From Streptomyces sp. TG1A-60 (GTDB lineage Bacteria; Actinomycetota; Actinomycetes; Streptomycetales; Streptomycetaceae): a stretch of 64,000 nt of DNA. Below, in pieces: positions 1-9,678 of the stretch (positions are counted from its first letter, which is position 1; each line of letters starts with the position of its first letter). Under the pieces are notes generated by a model, which saw nothing but the letters and a program-made list of their open reading frames with translations, was not told where the DNA came from and ran no database searches. The position numbers and the translations under genes are program-made. The stretch lies in NCBI RefSeq assembly GCF_037201975.1, contig NZ_CP147520.1, positions 4,278,001-4,342,000 on the forward strand. Direction: 5' to 3'.

Positions 1-1
1 G

Positions 2-646
2 CATGCCTTCTACGACGAGGCGATCCAGCAGGGCCGGAACACTGCGGAGAACCTCCAGGCGGCCACGTCGGAGCGGTTCAACACCCTCGTGGAATCCCTC
101 GGAGTCGAGACCCCACGTACCGCCCTGGATCTGGGGTACGGGGCTGGCGCTTACACCATTGCGTTAGCGCGCGCCGGATTCCGCGTGACAGCCGTCGATC
201 AGATCCCCACCGACGTTCTGCTTCACCGTATCGACGGCGCGGGCGAGTGGGCCCGCCGGATCGACCCGCGCGAATGCCTCGCCGAGAACTACGCCATCGA
301 CGAGGACTTCGGGGTCGTCGTCGCCAGGGACGTCCTGCATTACCTCGCGAGACACGACGTCGAGTCCCTGCTCACGAACGCGGTCGTTCACGCACTCGGG
401 GGCAACCGCCACTACCTCGAAGTCTTCACAGGGATCACGCGCAGAGCCGCTAACGGTCAGCTGCGCCGCATCGAGGGGGAGGCAGACTACTCCCCGGACT
501 CTTTCCGGCAGGTCATCGAGCGGATCTACGACGGCTGGGACCTCACGCTGCTCTGGTCCGAGCACGCGGAACAGGACCGCCGAACCGGGCGCAACTGCTT
601 CGAGGCGACCCGGGCCACCGTCATCGCCGCCAACCGGTCAGCCTGA
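2..646 (+). CDS. Class I SAM-dependent methyltransferase (5' end outside window)
   Basis: The reading frame is open from base 2, so the N-terminus lies before the window; an internal GTG at 89 is probably not the start. The translation has a glycine-rich motif I (ALDLGYGAGAY), an acidic residue closing the second strand (VTAVDQ) and a motif-IV-like segment (VVARDVLHYL). This is the Rossmann-fold arrangement of class I methyltransferases. The substrate cannot be told from the sequence. The next gene starts 9 bp downstream on the same strand and is a family 2 glycosyltransferase, so the two may belong to a glycan or glycoside tailoring operon that continues to the left. Confidence 0.75.
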   Translation, partial: HAFYDEAIQQGRNTAENLQAATSERFNTLVESLGVETPRTALDLGYGAGAYTIALARAGFRVTAVDQIPTDVLLHRIDGAGEWARRIDPRECLAENYAIDEDFGVVVARDVLHYLARHDVESLLTNAVVHALGGNRHYLEVFTGITRRAANGQLRRIEGEADYSPDSFRQVIERIYDGWDLTLLWSEHAEQDRRTGRNCFEATRATVIAANRSA

Positions 647-654
647 TCAGAGAC

Positions 655-1590
655 ATGGAGAACGCCGTGAAGTCGAGCACGCCCGAGGGGATCAGCTTCG
701 TCATCCCCTGCTTCAACTCGGGGGGCTACCTCGTGGAAGCCGTCGAGTCTCTGATCCAGCAGCCCCACATGTTCCCGTACGAAGTCGTGATCGTGGATGA
801 CGGCTCCGACGACCAGCCCACGCTTCGCGCCATCGCGCTGTGCGCGGAACGCGCCGAGGTCCGCATCGTCCGCCAGGAGCACAGCGGACACCACGCCGCC
901 AGGAACGCCGGCATCGACGCCGCATCCTTCGAGTACGTGATGCAGCTCGACGCCGACGACCGGCTCGCCACGGATCCTGAGCTGCTGAAGGCCGGCAGCT
1001 ACCCGGACCGAGCCGTCAAGCTCCTCAAGACGCACCAGCACGTGGCCTTCGTCCACACCATGTCGCAGATGATGGGCGACTTCGACGGGCTCACCATCTC
1101 CTCCTACCCGTGCCGCGAGGAACTGGTCCTGCGCAAGCACCACGTGCCCACCTCGATCGTCTACCGCCGAGACGACGCCATCCACGGCGGCCTCTACGAC
1201 CCCCACGTACGGAAATGGGGAGACTGGGCATTCGCCGTGAACCTCCTCGCCGGACGCTTCCGCAGAGGAGAGGCCAACCACATCGTGTGCATCGCCGGCC
1301 CGCTGCACGAATACCGGGTCCACTCGCGCACACGACGGGTCTCCAACGCCGAGATCTCCGAGTTCGACATGACCCTGCTGGTCGTGGAAAAGAACCTCGA
1401 CCTGTTCCGGCACCACTTCGACCGCGACGACTCGGCCGAGGACATCGCGCGCCTCGTCCTCGCCTCGAAGCCGTCCCGGCTCGTCGACCTGATCCGGATG
1501 GCCGAGTTCGACCTCGAACAGGCCCTCGCGGTCGCCCGCCAGCGGCAGTTCTCCCTGTCGAGCCCCTTCGAGGCCCTCGGCATCCCGTAG
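655..1590 (+). CDS. Family 2 glycosyltransferase
   Basis: 311 residues with the GT-A fold signature of GT2 enzymes. The N-terminal nucleotide-binding strand is ISFVIPCFNSGGYL (residues 13-26), followed by VVIVDDGSDD (about 44-53), an ARNAGI segment (about 82-87) and a metal-binding DxD region LDADDR (98-103). It probably transfers a sugar from a nucleotide-sugar donor. There is no signal peptide or membrane segment, so it should act in the cytoplasm. It lies 9 bp after the methyltransferase, with only a weak Shine-Dalgarno sequence, and is followed by a strong hairpin shared with the convergent valS. Donor and acceptor are not predictable. Confidence 0.85.
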   Translation: MENAVKSSTPEGISFVIPCFNSGGYLVEAVESLIQQPHMFPYEVVIVDDGSDDQPTLRAIALCAERAEVRIVRQEHSGHHAARNAGIDAASFEYVMQLDADDRLATDPELLKAGSYPDRAVKLLKTHQHVAFVHTMSQMMGDFDGLTISSYPCREELVLRKHHVPTSIVYRRDDAIHGGLYDPHVRKWGDWAFAVNLLAGRFRRGEANHIVCIAGPLHEYRVHSRTRRVSNAEISEFDMTLLVVEKNLDLFRHHFDRDDSAEDIARLVLASKPSRLVDLIRMAEFDLEQALAVARQRQFSLSSPFEALGIP

Positions 1591-1608
1591 CCGCGCCCGC
1601 TCCATGAA

Positions 1609-1639
1609 GGAAGCCCCGGACGATGCGTCCGGGGCTTCC
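1609..1639. terminator. Bidirectional intrinsic terminator between glycosyltransferase and valS
   Basis: A 13-bp perfect inverted repeat (GGAAGCCCCGGAC with its complement) and a 5-nt loop lie in the 64-bp gap between two convergent genes. It can stop transcription from both sides. Confidence 0.8.
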
Positions 1640-1654
1640 TCGCTGGTCTGGCTA

Positions 1655-4284
1655 TTAGGCAGGCGGCAGGTTGTCGATCTGGTTCTGCAGCCGCACGAGG
1701 TCCCCTTCGGCCTTCGCGAGACGGGTACGGATCTTCTCGACCACGCTGTCCGGCGCCTTCGCCAGGAACGCCTCGTTGCCGAGCTTGGCCTCCGCCTGGG
1801 CCTTCTCCTTCTCGGCCGCAGCGAGGTCCTTGGCCAGCCGCTTGCGCTCGGCCGCGACGTCGATCGTGCCGGACAGGTCGAGCGCGACCGTCGCGCCGGC
1901 AACCGGGAGGGGCGCCGTGGCACTGAAGCCGTCGCCCTCGGGCTGGAGCCTGAGCAGCTGACGGATGGCGGCCTCGTGGGCAGCGAGCTGCGTACCCGAC
2001 AGGTCCAGGCGGGCGGGGACCTTCTGGCCGGGCTGCAGGCCCTGGTCCGAGCGGAAGCGGCGAACCTCGGTGATCACCTGCTGGAGGCTCTCGATCTCCG
2101 CCTCGGCCGCAGCGTCACGGAATCCGCTGTCCGCCGGCCAGTCGGCGATCACGACGGACTCGCGGCCGGTGAGCGTGGTCCACAGCGTCTCTGTCACGAA
2201 CGGAACGATGGGATGCAGCAGCCGCAGCGTCACGTCCAGGACCTCGCCCAGGACGCGTGCTGAGACCTTGGCCGCGTCGCCGCCGGCCATGAACGTCGTC
2301 TTGGAAAGCTCGACGTACCAGTCGAAGACCTTGTCCCACGCGAAGTGGTACAGGGCATCGGCGAGCTTCGCGAACTGGTAGTCGTCGTAGTACGCGTCCG
2401 CCTCGGCCACGACGGTGTTCAGCCGGGACAGGATCCAGCGGTCCGTGGCCGAGAGCTGCTCGGCCGGGGCAGCTCGCCCTCGATCGTGGCGCCGTTCATC
2501 ATCGCGAACCGCGTCGCGTTCCAGATCTTGTTGGCGAAGTTCCGGGACGCCTGGACCCAGTCCTCGCCGATCGGCACGTCGGTACCGGGGTTGGCGCCCC
2601 GCGCGAGCGTGAACCGCAGAGCGTCGGAGCCGTACTTGTCCATCCAGTCCAGCGGATTGACCGTGTTGCCGAACGACTTCGACATCTTCTTGCCGTGCTC
2701 GTCACGGACCATGCCGTGGAACGCGATGGTGCGGAAGGGGATCTCGCCGTCCATCGCGTACAGGCCGAACATCATCATCCGCGCGACCCAGAAGAACATC
2801 AGGTCGTACCCGGTGACCATGGCCGAGTTCGGATAGAACTTGGCCAGGTCCGCGGTCTTCTCGGGCCAGCCGAGTGTCGAGAAGGGCCACAGGCCGGACG
2901 AGAACCAGGTGTCGAGGACGTCGGTGTCCTGCACCCAGCCCTCCCCGGTCGGCGGCTGCTCGTCGGGACCGACGCACACGGTCTCGCCGTCCGGGCCGTG
3001 CCAGACGGGGATGCGGTGGCCCCACCACAACTGCCGTGAGATGCACCAGTCGTTGAGGTTGTCGACCCAGTCGAAGTACCGCTGCGACAGGTCTGCGGGA
3101 TGGATGTCCACCCGGCCGTCGCGGACCGCGTCGCCAGCGGCCTTGGCGAGCGTCTCGACCTTGACCCACCACTGCAGAGACAGTCGCGGCTCAAGGGTCG
3201 TCTTGCATCGCGAGCAGTGGCCCACCGAGTGGACGTACGGCCGCTTCTCCGCGACGATCCGGCCGTCGGCGCGCAGCGCGGCGACGATCGCGGAACGTGC
3301 CTCGAAGCGGTCAAGCCCCTCGAAAGGCCCGTGGACCGTGATCACGCCGCGCTCGTCCATGACGGTCAGTGACTCCAGGTCATGCCGCTGACCGATGGCG
3401 AAGTCGTTCGGGTCGTGGGCGGGCGTGACCTTGACGGCACCGGTGCCGAACTCCGGGTCGACGTGCGTGTCGGCGACGACGGGAATCGTGCGCCCCGTCA
3501 GCGGCAACTTGATGCGCTTGCCGACCAGGTGCTTGTAGCGCTCGTCGTCGGGGTGAACGGCCACGGCGGTGTCACCGAGCATGGTCTCCGCACGCGTGGT
3601 GGCGACGACGACCGTGTCGTCCCCCTCGCCGTACTTGATGGAGACGAGCTCGCCGTCGTCATCCTGGTAGTCGACCTCGATATCCGAGATCGCCGTCAGA
3701 CAGCGCGGACACCAGTTGATGATGCGCTCGGCGCGGTAGATCAGGCCGTCGTCGAACATCTTCTTGAAGACGGTCTGGACGGCACGGGACAGCCCCTCGT
3801 CCATGGTGAAGCGGTCACGGCTCCACGCGACGCCGTTACCCAGACGCCGCATCTGGCCTGCGATCTGACCACCGGACTCGGCCTTCCACTGCCAGACCCG
3901 CTCGACGAACGCCTCACGACCCAGGTCGTGCCGGGACTTGCCCTCCTTGGCGAGCTCCCGCTCGACGACGTTCTGCGTCGCGATACCGGCGTGGTCCATG
4001 CCGGGCTGCCACAGCGTCTCGTAGCCCTGCATGCGCTTACGGCGGGTGAGGGCATCGATCAGCGTGTGCTCGAAGGCGTGGCCCAGGTGCAGGGAGCCGG
4101 TGACGTTGGGCGGCGGGATGACGATGGTGTACGCGGGCTTGTCGCTCTTCGCGTCGGCCTCGAAGTAACCGCGCTCTACCCAGCGCTCGTACAGCGGCCC
4201 CTCTACCTCGGCCGGCGCATATTGGGTCGGCAGTTCGGGGGCGCTGTTCGGCCCGCTGTCGGGGCGCTGAGTGTTGTCGGTCAC
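1655..4284 (-). pseudogene. valS: Valyl-tRNA synthetase (valS) with an apparent single-base frameshift
   Basis: Class Ia synthetase charging tRNA-Val. The N-terminal part has the HIGH-like box (SLHLGHAFE), the CP1 editing domain, a CPRC zinc-type motif and the KMSKS loop ([10 protein letters not shown]). The C-terminal part has the anticodon-binding domain and the terminal coiled coil. The frame breaks at a run of four G on the + strand (2466-2469). Adding one base restores a continuous 876-residue protein of normal length, through the expected sequence around [15 protein letters not shown] chose GTG 4284 as start because related proteins begin there; a TAGAAT hexamer seven bases upstream would fit a leaderless mRNA. 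An ATG at 4293 is the alternative. I would expect the housekeeping valS next to folC, so this may be a second copy. It could be a real pseudogene, a resistance-type paralogue or a sequencing error. Confidence 0.85.
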
Positions 4285-4549
4285 GACGGCCATTCTAGGG
4301 CCGGGGCACTCCTGGGCTCGCCTGACTATTGCGGGCACGCCGGGACGTGGTCAGGACAGAAAAGTGGTCGCACGGAGGTAATTCAAGTGTGACCAAGAAC
4401 ACTCCCGTGCGACCGGTTCCTAGCCTACCCCTCCGCTCCGGCGGAACCGCAATTCCCCAGGCAGCTCCGGGGACCCGGCAGCGTCGCCCTCCCAGGTGAC
4501 TCGAAGAAATAGGTCGTGGGAGGTGCCGTGCTGTCGGCACTCTGGCCCG

Positions 4550-5179
4550 ATGTTGTTGAAGCTCACCGGGTCCAGTTGCTCGGGCAAGACGACCCTGGCA
4601 TACGCGGCGGCTGCCCGGATCGGGAAAATCGCCGTGCATGACTTCGACGAGCTCGGTGTGCCAGAGGGCGCCGACCGGCACTGGCGCCACCGCATGACCG
4701 AGATGTGGGTGCGACGGGCGTTGGAGTACCAGGACCGCGGCATCGATCTTTTGCTCTCCGGGCAGTCCCCCTTGGGAGAAGTACTGGCCGCGCCCTCCGC
4801 CCCGCTGCTGGATGGCATCGCCGTATGCCTGGTCGATGTCGCTGATCCGGTCCGTCGCGCTCGCCTCGCCGAGCGTGACGTCGGACGTTGGGATTCCCAG
4901 GCGATCGACGCCTTCCTTGGCTGGGCTGAATGGCACCGCAAGCACGCCGTCGACCCGTCTCACCGGCCCGACGTCATCATCGACGACAGCTGGCCCGAGA
5001 TGGTCTGGAGCCGCTGGGCTGGCTGGAATACCGGTGATCTCCGATGGCACACTCACCTGCTCGACACCACGGACCGACCAATCACGGATTCCGTGGACCA
5101 GGTCGAGCAGTGGATCAACGAGCAGCGCGGCGTGCACCGGGTCGGCCAGCTCCCCCTGAGCCGCGGTTGGGCTTCGTGA
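4550..5179 (+). CDS. P-loop AAA/kinase-like protein
   Basis: About 209 residues starting MLLKLTGSSCSGKTT, with a Walker A motif (GSSCSGKT) right at the N-terminus. It has an early acidic strand (HDFDEL), an SGQSPLGE segment and a VDVADP strand with a downstream Arg-rich lid-like region (RRARLAERD). This is the arrangement of small nucleoside/nucleotide kinase-like P-loop proteins. The substrate is unknown. The frame extends upstream to GTG 4496, but ATG 4550 puts the P-loop at its usual N-terminal place; a GGGAGG lies about 25 nt before it, too far for a normal ribosome site, so the start is uncertain. It converges on the Mrr-like gene across a perfect hairpin. Confidence 0.6.
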   Translation: MLLKLTGSSCSGKTTLAYAAAARIGKIAVHDFDELGVPEGADRHWRHRMTEMWVRRALEYQDRGIDLLLSGQSPLGEVLAAPSAPLLDGIAVCLVDVADPVRRARLAERDVGRWDSQAIDAFLGWAEWHRKHAVDPSHRPDVIIDDSWPEMVWSRWAGWNTGDLRWHTHLLDTTDRPITDSVDQVEQWINEQRGVHRVGQLPLSRGWAS

Positions 5180-5243
5180 TCCACAGCGCCTCGTCAGGCG
5201 AAATGTTCCCGGCTGGTGAGCCCGAATCCACCACCCACACGTC

Positions 5244-5284
5244 CGCCACTCGCCTCTGCCCTCCAAGCGCAGAGGCGAGTGGCG
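5244..5284. terminator. Bidirectional terminator hairpin
   Basis: A perfect 16-bp inverted repeat (CGCCACTCGCCTCTGC and its complement) with a 9-nt loop lies between the convergent kinase-like gene and the Mrr-like gene. Confidence 0.75.
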
Positions 5285-5330
5285 CCGCGGCGGCCGGGGA
5301 GCATGATCCGGCCTCGCCCATCGGGACCAG

Positions 5331-6032
5331 TTACTTGCCGTACGCCTGCTTCCAACGCGTCCGGTGGCGGGAGTCGCCCTGTCCTCGGCCGTTCACCTCG
5401 CTCAGTGACAACAGGGAAGCCCCGTTGTTCCACAGCCCGAGGTGATCCCGGTGCACGGCGAGGATGCCGTGCTGCAGAGCGAACTTCTCGGAAGGACGGC
5501 TGAACCGCGTGGTCGTGACGAACACGGCCAGGTCGGCCCCGAAGTGCACCTTGGCACCCAGCAGATCGCGCAACTCCCGGCTCGCGATCGTGCTGCTCGG
5601 CGCATAGCGCTTGCACTGGATCACCATGGTCCGCCCGTCCGGGAGACAGCCAACGACGTCGGCGCCGTTGTCGTTCGCACCGCCCACCCGCCGCACCTGC
5701 ATGCAGCCGTCCCGTCGGCACAGGCTTGCGACCAGATCCTCGAACTCAGTGCCGGTCATCGCGTCCACCTCGGCGAGGGTCCGGTGCCCTGCCTTCACCG
5801 CCTCTTCCTGCCGCCAGAGACGGTCCCGGCCGCGCACGAGCCGGTCCGTACGCCACAGCCACCAGCCCACCGCACCGACGCCACCGAGAACCGATGCACC
5901 TGTGATGTACGGCCACACGGCTGACCAGAACACCACCAGCAGGACCAGCACCAAACCACCGCCGGCCGCCAGCGCCTTCAGCCGCGCCGCCCGCCTCCTG
6001 CGGGCAGCCGCACCACGTTTACGCCCAGCCAC
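5331..6032 (-). CDS. Membrane-anchored Mrr-like restriction endonuclease
   Basis: 233 residues from GTG 6032, which follows a GGAGGGG ribosome site. A strongly basic N-terminus (about 1-20) precedes two hydrophobic segments (about 23-40 and 44-59). A C-terminal Mrr_cat type nuclease domain follows: TEFEDLVASL helix (94-104), then the PD-(D/E)xK core GADVV (catalytic Asp about 125) and IQCKRY (Gln 139, Lys 141). Mrr-family proteins cut modified DNA. Membrane-tethered forms like this are common in actinobacteria and their target is mostly unknown. It sits beside a CoiA-like nuclease gene, so a defence or DNA-uptake role is possible, but only by context. Confidence 0.8.
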   Translation of the reverse strand: MAGRKRGAAARRRRAARLKALAAGGGLVLVLLVVFWSAVWPYITGASVLGGVGAVGWWLWRTDRLVRGRDRLWRQEEAVKAGHRTLAEVDAMTGTEFEDLVASLCRRDGCMQVRRVGGANDNGADVVGCLPDGRTMVIQCKRYAPSSTIASRELRDLLGAKVHFGADLAVFVTTTRFSRPSEKFALQHGILAVHRDHLGLWNNGASLLSLSEVNGRGQGDSRHRTRWKQAYGK

Positions 6033-6268
6033 GATCGAAGCCCCTCCCCCACAGGTCCGTGTACGGCAGTCTGAGCAACCTGAGGCAGCGACAGAAGGGC
6101 GCGAGTCGGCCATGGCCGGATTGGACTGCCAGGCGGGGCGGTGTAGCCGCGGTAGCGGTGAACGACGCGACCGCCTCGACATCAACGGCAGCGGTCTCTT
6201 CCGCTCTTTCCAGTGGTTACAGGGTTGATCGACTCCGTAGAGGCCGGGTGTGCCACGACACTCGCGGC

Positions 6269-6547
6269 GTGGCCGACACAACATCGCAGGAACCGGACGG
6301 CGCCGCCCCGTCCCCGGAGAATGAGCCCGGGTCAGCGGGAAAGGCGGCTGGCACCGGCCGGGTGCAGTTCTCCCTCGTGCGCTGGGTGCTCGCGCCTCGA
6401 ACGATATTGCAGGCCCGCCGCCTGGTGGCCGAGTTCAGGCCGGGGATGGACGCCCAGACCGCCTGGATGATGGCGCGGCTGGCTCAGCACCCGGACGAGC
6501 TCCCGTACGCGATGGGGCACCTGAACGGTGAGGAGCAAACCGGCTGA
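6269..6547 (+). CDS. Small hypothetical protein
   Basis: About 92 residues from GTG 6269. The first 35 residues are acidic and disordered-looking. The rest is a compact, probably helical segment (VQFSLVRWVLAPRTILQARR, then a region rich in Met, Trp and Ala). There is no transmembrane segment or catalytic motif. The frame is open further upstream, but that part reads as low-complexity. There is no convincing Shine-Dalgarno site. The neighbours on both sides run on the opposite strand. I do not recognise a family. Confidence 0.4.
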   Translation: MADTTSQEPDGAAPSPENEPGSAGKAAGTGRVQFSLVRWVLAPRTILQARRLVAEFRPGMDAQTAWMMARLAQHPDELPYAMGHLNGEEQTG

Positions 6548-6619
6548 TTGCTCAGGCAACTAAGCAGGGTCCAGCGCCCCACAGGCGCTCGCTCCGCCTC
6601 TGAAGTAAAGGCTTCTCGG

Positions 6620-7951
6620 CTATCGGCCGTTGAGCTCGGCGCGGCACACCGCGCAGTACATGGCCGCAAAACGTCCGTGCCGACGCATCAACTGACCGCA
6701 TCCTGCGCACAGCCCTAACTCCCACGGAGGGCATCCCAGCGCGGCCGAGGCGGCAGCCCGCTCGACGGACGTGATCAGCGTCGGCTTCACAGACCGCTGC
6801 AGCGGCATCCGCGGCAGGGTGACACCACCGGTCGGTTGCCCGAGATCGCGGATGGGCCGCGCATCGCTGACGAACCAGCCCTCTTCCCCAGAGCGGCACG
6901 TTCGGTCGATCTCCTGGTCGGCGAAGGTGATCTGGTCGTCCTCCTCCAGTTCCGGCGCGACGGGAAGCGGCGCCTTCTCCCCGACCAACTCCCGCCACAG
7001 CTCGCAGTCGTCCGCCGGCACCCACATGTGCCGGCCGGCCCGGCCGCTGCCGCGATTGGGCACGTAGACGGGAACACTCTCCCCTGTCGCGCTGGAGAGA
7101 ACGAGATCCTCGATATGGACTGGCTTCTTCTCCGGCTGGCACAGCGCGGGCAGAAACCACTCGGCATGAATCTCGTCGCAATGGCCTGCTCCCTCGGACA
7201 GAGGGCAGTGGCGATCGCTGCTGGGCAGGCACTTCCAGACCTGGAGGTAGCGATATCCACCGCGGATCACCATCTCCTTGCCGTTGGTTATGTCCTTCCA
7301 TGGCATGTCGTCCACACGGGCCCACGGCGCCCGGTCGATCAACGAAGCTGTACGGTCCTTCGCCACCCACAGGGGCGTGATCTCGTGCTGCACGGCGTTG
7401 CGAGACCTGCGGTGGACGCTGCTGGGACTGATGTGGTGGTACTGGATCTCCCAACCAATACGGATGCCCGCGGGGCCTGTAACGAGGGCATCGGAGACGG
7501 TCCGCCTGTTCCCCGCGGGGACTTCGGCTTTGGCGTTCAGACCGCATCGCGAAGCAGTCTCGACGATCCGCTCCTTCGTTGCCTTGTGCTGCGCGCTCTC
7601 CGCCGGCGTCGCCTTGTGGGTGATCGGCAGGTGCGCGGCCACCAGAGGGAAGCGCCCGCCGACGCGAGCACGCCGGATGAACATCCACGGCGACTTTCCG
7701 CCTGCTTCTGAGGCGCATTTCTTTCCCTGGTGGTGTGCAAGGCACTCCAGCAGTTGGGGGTTTCGATCAGAGACGCTGGTCATGATCTCTTGGAGCAGAC
7801 CGGGGTAGCCGTCGACTCCGAGGTCGGGTTTCGTCAGGATGATCTCAATGCCGTACTCGGTGTGCCACACGCCATTGGCCATCCGTCCAGCATAGAAACG
7901 CCCACTGACACTCCGACAGACCGCATCACGGACCGATGAGTCCATCATCAA
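6620..7951 (-). CDS. CoiA-like nuclease with C-terminal zinc ribbon
   Basis: Up to 443 residues; an internal ATG at 7882 (MANGVWHTEYG) is an alternative start. The middle carries the CoiA pattern: a His/Glu-rich lead-in (SAQHKATKERIVE, about 119-131), then SDALV (Asp 154), IGWEIQ (Glu 168-x-Gln 170) and an RRSRNAVQHEI helix. This is a PD-(D/E)xK nuclease core with the ExQ variant. The C-terminus holds four cysteines in CAGC...CAVC spacing (415-436), a zinc ribbon. Firmicute CoiA acts in transformation; in Streptomyces the role of such proteins is unknown. A truncated paralogue of its C-terminal half lies at 26.3-26.8 kb beside tRNA-Ser, so this family is tied to the mobile history of the island. 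Confidence 0.65.
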   Translation of the reverse strand: MMMDSSVRDAVCRSVSGRFYAGRMANGVWHTEYGIEIILTKPDLGVDGYPGLLQEIMTSVSDRNPQLLECLAHHQGKKCASEAGGKSPWMFIRRARVGGRFPLVAAHLPITHKATPAESAQHKATKERIVETASRCGLNAKAEVPAGNRRTVSDALVTGPAGIRIGWEIQYHHISPSSVHRRSRNAVQHEITPLWVAKDRTASLIDRAPWARVDDMPWKDITNGKEMVIRGGYRYLQVWKCLPSSDRHCPLSEGAGHCDEIHAEWFLPALCQPEKKPVHIEDLVLSSATGESVPVYVPNRGSGRAGRHMWVPADDCELWRELVGEKAPLPVAPELEEDDQITFADQEIDRTCRSGEEGWFVSDARPIRDLGQPTGGVTLPRMPLQRSVKPTLITSVERAAASAALGCPPWELGLCAGCGQLMRRHGRFAAMYCAVCRAELNGR

Positions 7952-8184
7952 TGGCGAACACAGGCGACCAACGGCAGGCGGAAGCAGACCGGTTGCTCAC
8001 CAGAGTGCCCCCGAAGGCGGCTTTGACTGATCGCATCGCTGTCAACAGCATCTCGCCTTACGCACCGCCACTCGAACGAAAGTTCCCGTCTAGAGTCCCC
8101 TTCGGCGTCCATCGCGAACGGCGAAAACCCGCCCATGTGCAGCGCGAGTACGTCACCATCCCGACATGAACCGGGGAGGAACGT

Positions 8185-9678
8185 GTGGGTAAGCGCGAAC
8201 GCCGTCGCAAGCGGGAACGAGCCAAGAAGCACCAACCGCAACAGCAGCCGGCCGCTCCGCAGCCAATCATTCAGGAATACCCAGAAGGCGCCCCCCGCAT
8301 CCGCGTCGTGATCAATCATGATGCTCCCGAAGATGCCCAGCGGATCAGTGCCCTCTACTGGGAGATCAAGGACGACGGCACATGGGCCCGAACCGTCAGC
8401 AGCATCGGAGTGGCCAGCAACATCGGAGCGGTGGCAACGGCGCACTCTCACGCCATCCTGCTGAGCTCCCTATGCGCGAACTGCTCCGAACCGATCAACG
8501 TCGCCAACCGGTCCTGGGCCAACAAGGTCGGCGGCAAGTACCTCGACGTCGAAGCCCCCACCTACCTCTGCGGCGACTGCTCGGCAATCCAGAAGCGTGA
8601 GAAGGCCGAACGGCAGCAGCTCGCCGCTGAGCAGAAGCGTGCCGAGCAGGCGCGCGAGAAGCAGAAGGCCGAAGAATTCAAACACCTGGTTGGCGAGGCA
8701 ATCGAGGACGAGGAGGCGAAGACCGAGGCCATCAGCCGCCTCCCAGATGACAACCCTCGAGCCATGGCCCTCTATGTGGCGTTGGTCAGCTACGCCACCC
8801 GAAACCCCGGCAAGCAGCTCCCGAGCATCACGGGTATCGGCCCGATGGGTTGGACCGGCGACACCGCACAGGACAGGGAACTCCTGCTGGCGCTCTACTA
8901 CTCGAACCTGCTCGCCATCTCCCGGGAAGCCCCGTCCCGAGCATTCGGCCTCTCCAAGGACGGTGGCGACATCACGTTCGGCGCCAATGACGTCGTGTGG
9001 AGGCTCATCGGCGACCGATCAGCCGCTCAGGAGCGCGTCAAGGAGATCGCGAACAGGTTCAAGACTCAGCCTGGCCCACAGGGTGCCGCAGCGCGCGAAG
9101 CCTTCACCTCGTTGACGGACGAGATGGAAATCGCCAACGTCGCCTCGTATCTCAACGGCCTACTCACCAAGAAGTACGACTACCCCGAAGTCCCGGAGGC
9201 ACGGCGGGAAGAACTCACGGACGTCATCCGCAAGGGTTTCGGACATGGATATACCTCTGGACAGATGATCTGTTTCGCGTGGCGGGCCGCCGACTCCGCC
9301 GCGGCCTGGAAGGAGCGCAACCAGCGGATGGGACCGCCGGAAGCCGCTTCTGCCTCGGTGACTTCCCTGAACGGGAAGATCGACAAAGCTATCGAACTCC
9401 ACCACGCCATTCCTGAGTACGAGGTCCCCCGCTGGCACGAGGCGCCCCTCGCGCTCAGCAGCTTCCGACGGCTGTCCGCAGATATTCGTTGGGTGTACAA
9501 CCGCGAAGTCATCGAGGCGTGTCCCCACTGCGACCACCATGGTCTGCAGGAAACCATTCATCCCGAGACCGGGGCAACGGCCATGCGTCGCTGCGTCCAT
9601 CCCGCTGAGATCCCGGACCAACTTCAGGACGAAGAGCCGAACTGGTGGGACGACGCGCCCGATCCGGCCGACGTCTGA
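8185..9678 (+). CDS. Hypothetical protein with zinc-finger cysteines
   Basis: 497 residues from GTG 8185, preceded at 4 nt by GGGGAGGA. The first 20 residues are almost all Lys/Arg/Glu, then Gln/Pro-rich. A CANC pair (97-100) and CGDC pair (129-132) form a likely zinc site, followed by a charged coiled-coil segment (about 135-175). Near the C-terminus a second cysteine/histidine group (ACPHCDHHG and a later RRCVHP) may bind another metal. The very end is acidic. There is no catalytic signature I recognise. The basic tail and zinc sites suggest nucleic-acid binding, which is inference only. Confidence 0.6.
   Translation: MGKRERRRKRERAKKHQPQQQPAAPQPIIQEYPEGAPRIRVVINHDAPEDAQRISALYWEIKDDGTWARTVSSIGVASNIGAVATAHSHAILLSSLCANCSEPINVANRSWANKVGGKYLDVEAPTYLCGDCSAIQKREKAERQQLAAEQKRAEQAREKQKAEEFKHLVGEAIEDEEAKTEAISRLPDDNPRAMALYVALVSYATRNPGKQLPSITGIGPMGWTGDTAQDRELLLALYYSNLLAISREAPSRAFGLSKDGGDITFGANDVVWRLIGDRSAAQERVKEIANRFKTQPGPQGAAAREAFTSLTDEMEIANVASYLNGLLTKKYDYPEVPEARREELTDVIRKGFGHGYTSGQMICFAWRAADSAAAWKERNQRMGPPEAASASVTSLNGKIDKAIELHHAIPEYEVPRWHEAPLALSSFRRLSADIRWVYNREVIEACPHCDHHGLQETIHPETGATAMRRCVHPAEIPDQLQDEEPNWWDDAPDPADV

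Noticed and set aside
2400..2480. Programmed -1 frameshift in valS.
   Set aside because: No slippery heptamer or downstream pseudoknot is evident, and three unrelated genes in the window show the same single-base loss, favouring an error in the sequence.
4285..4549. Possible T-box leader in front of valS.
   Set aside because: I see no specifier stem or antiterminator sequence, and the likely start is leaderless. Actinobacterial T-boxes are mostly on ileS.
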